Positions 22,703-23,522 of a stretch of DNA of 23,522 nucleotides are shown in pieces. Below the pieces are notes generated by a model. It was not told the DNA's origin and ran no database searches. It saw only the letters and a list, made by a program, of their open reading frames with translations. The DNA is from Chelatococcus sp. GTDB taxonomy: Bacteria; Pseudomonadota; Alphaproteobacteria; Rhizobiales; Beijerinckiaceae. Each line of letters opens with the position of its first letter. The stretch's first letter is position 1. The translations under genes were made by a program, and so were the position numbers. The stretch lies in assembly GCA_003248805.1 (NCBI GenBank), contig QFQY01000066.1, positions 1 through 23,522 of the forward strand. Direction: 5' to 3'.

Positions 22703-22723
22703 GCGTGGCTTCCCCCGCCACGC
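22703..22723 (-). terminator. Small hairpin between the methyltransferase and LysE-family genes
   Basis: GCGTGGC (22703-22709) and GCCACGC (22717-22723) form a seven-pair stem 24 bases after the methyltransferase stop. No T run follows, and the hairpin reaches to 13 bases before the LysE-family start, so it is at best a weak attenuator or 3'-end hairpin. Confidence 0.35.
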
Positions 22724-22746
22724 AGGGATCATGCCATGCGCCGGGT

Positions 22747-23522
22747 TCAGGCCGCCGCCATCTGCGCCCTGATCGCGCCCCGCAGCGAATCGAGCAGCGT
22801 CAGCCCCTCGGGGCGCTCGACATGCCAGAAGGTCCAGCCATTGCAACTCGGCAGGCCCTGCGCCAGCGCGCCGACCTTGTGGATCGAGCCCACGGCGGGC
22901 CCGAGGATCAGCGTGCCGTCGGCGCGCACCGTGGCGCGGTGGCGGCGCTTCTCGTCGGTGACGGTCTCGCCCGCCTTGACCAGTCCCGCCTCGACGAGGC
23001 TGAGGAAGGGCACGCGCGGCTCGCTGCGCTTGGACGGCGCGGTCGCGAAGGCTTCCGGAGGCAGCGGCTCGATACCGGCGATTCGGCGGCGCGCGGCCTC
23101 CGCATAGGTGCCGTCGCGCTCGATGCCGACGAAACGGCGCCCCAGCGCCTTGGCGACGGCACCCGTCGTGCCGGTTCCGAAGAAGGGATCGAGCACCACG
23201 TCGCCGGGATTGCTGGCCGAGAGCAGCACGCGGGCGAGCAGGGCCTCCGGCTTCTGCGTCGGATGCACCTTGGTGCCGGCCTCGTCCTTCAGGCGCTCCT
23301 CGCCGGTGCACAGCGGCAGATACCAGTCCGAGCGCATCTGCAGGTCGTCATTGCCGCTCTTCAGCGCCTCGTAGTGGAAGGTGTATTTCGAGCGCTCGCC
23401 GCGTGCCGCCCATATCAGCGTCTCATGCGCGTTGGTGAAGCGCCGGCCGCGGAAATTCGGCATCGGGTTGGCCTTGCGCCAGACGATGTCGTTCAGCATC
23501 CAGAAGCCGAGATCCTGCAGGA
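22747..23522 (-). CDS. ccrM: CcrM-type adenine-N6 DNA methyltransferase, C-terminal part
   Basis: Cell-cycle methyltransferase of the beta class that modifies GANTC sites after replication in most alphaproteobacteria. The window holds the last 257 codons; the N-terminal part with the DPPY catalytic motif lies outside. Visible are LQDLGFWMLNDIVWRK, NPMPNFRGRRFTNAHETLIWA, HPTQKPEALLARVLLS, and the AdoMet-binding DPFFGTGTTGAVAKALGR with FVGIERD. The C-terminal extension that marks CcrM follows (VGSIHKVGALAQGLPSCNGWTFWHVE ... LDSLRGAIRAQM), which gives more weight to CcrM than to a restriction-type enzyme. The stop is clear at 22747. The specificity GANTC is inferred from the family. Confidence 0.93.
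   Translation of the reverse strand, partial: LQDLGFWMLNDIVWRKANPMPNFRGRRFTNAHETLIWAARGERSKYTFHYEALKSGNDDLQMRSDWYLPLCTGEERLKDEAGTKVHPTQKPEALLARVLLSASNPGDVVLDPFFGTGTTGAVAKALGRRFVGIERDGTYAEAARRRIAGIEPLPPEAFATAPSKRSEPRVPFLSLVEAGLVKAGETVTDEKRRHRATVRADGTLILGPAVGSIHKVGALAQGLPSCNGWTFWHVERPEGLTLLDSLRGAIRAQMAAA

Overview
The window is GC-rich, densely coded chromosomal DNA from an alphaproteobacterium, most likely of the order Hyphomicrobiales (Rhizobiales). The evidence is a CcrM-type methyltransferase, an IalB-family protein, an F0 operon with paired b' and b subunits (atpI-B-E-b'-b), and a mutY / DUF721 / thioredoxin / smc neighbourhood. A Bosea-like genus is a guess only. I see no tRNA, rRNA, CRISPR array, transposase or phage gene. 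Nearly everything reads as housekeeping, with one accessory-looking cassette at about 16.86-20.99 kb.

Left part (1-2.76 kb): on the minus strand, coxB (aa3 oxidase subunit II) is followed by the first 100 codons of ctaD (subunit I), which runs off the window. A 368-base upstream region carries an FNR/FixK-like box and separates coxB from a plus-strand pair, a secreted IalB-family protein and a lipoprotein that overlap by four bases.

Glycine cleavage part (2.8-7.74 kb): a promoter and a tandem glycine riboswitch precede gcvT-gcvH-gcvPA-gcvPB, so glycine should control its own breakdown. The P protein is split into two subunits. A palindromic intergenic repeat sits between gcvH and gcvPA. A secreted L,D-transpeptidase follows, and a bidirectional terminator with a perfect 24-bp stem separates it from the convergent ATP synthase genes.

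Middle (9.17-16.81 kb, minus strand): the F0 operon atpI-atpB-atpE-atpF'-atpF starts from a promoter with a perfect TTGACA. Next to it are smc, a DsbA-like secreted thioredoxin-fold protein and a DUF721 (DciA-like) protein.

Right part (16.86-23.52 kb): a minus-strand operon encodes a two-[2Fe-2S] subunit, a Tat-exported molybdopterin subunit and a diheme cytochrome c, all of the isoquinoline 1-oxidoreductase type. It has its own terminator-like hairpin and a divergent TetR-family gene. Then come mutY, a LysE-family exporter overlapping it tail to tail, and the C-terminal part of a CcrM-like DNA methyltransferase cut by the window end. The oxidoreductase cassette looks inserted into an otherwise conserved DNA-maintenance neighbourhood. 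It is the best candidate for something little described: a periplasmic molybdenum hydroxylase of unknown substrate with a dedicated cytochrome and regulator.
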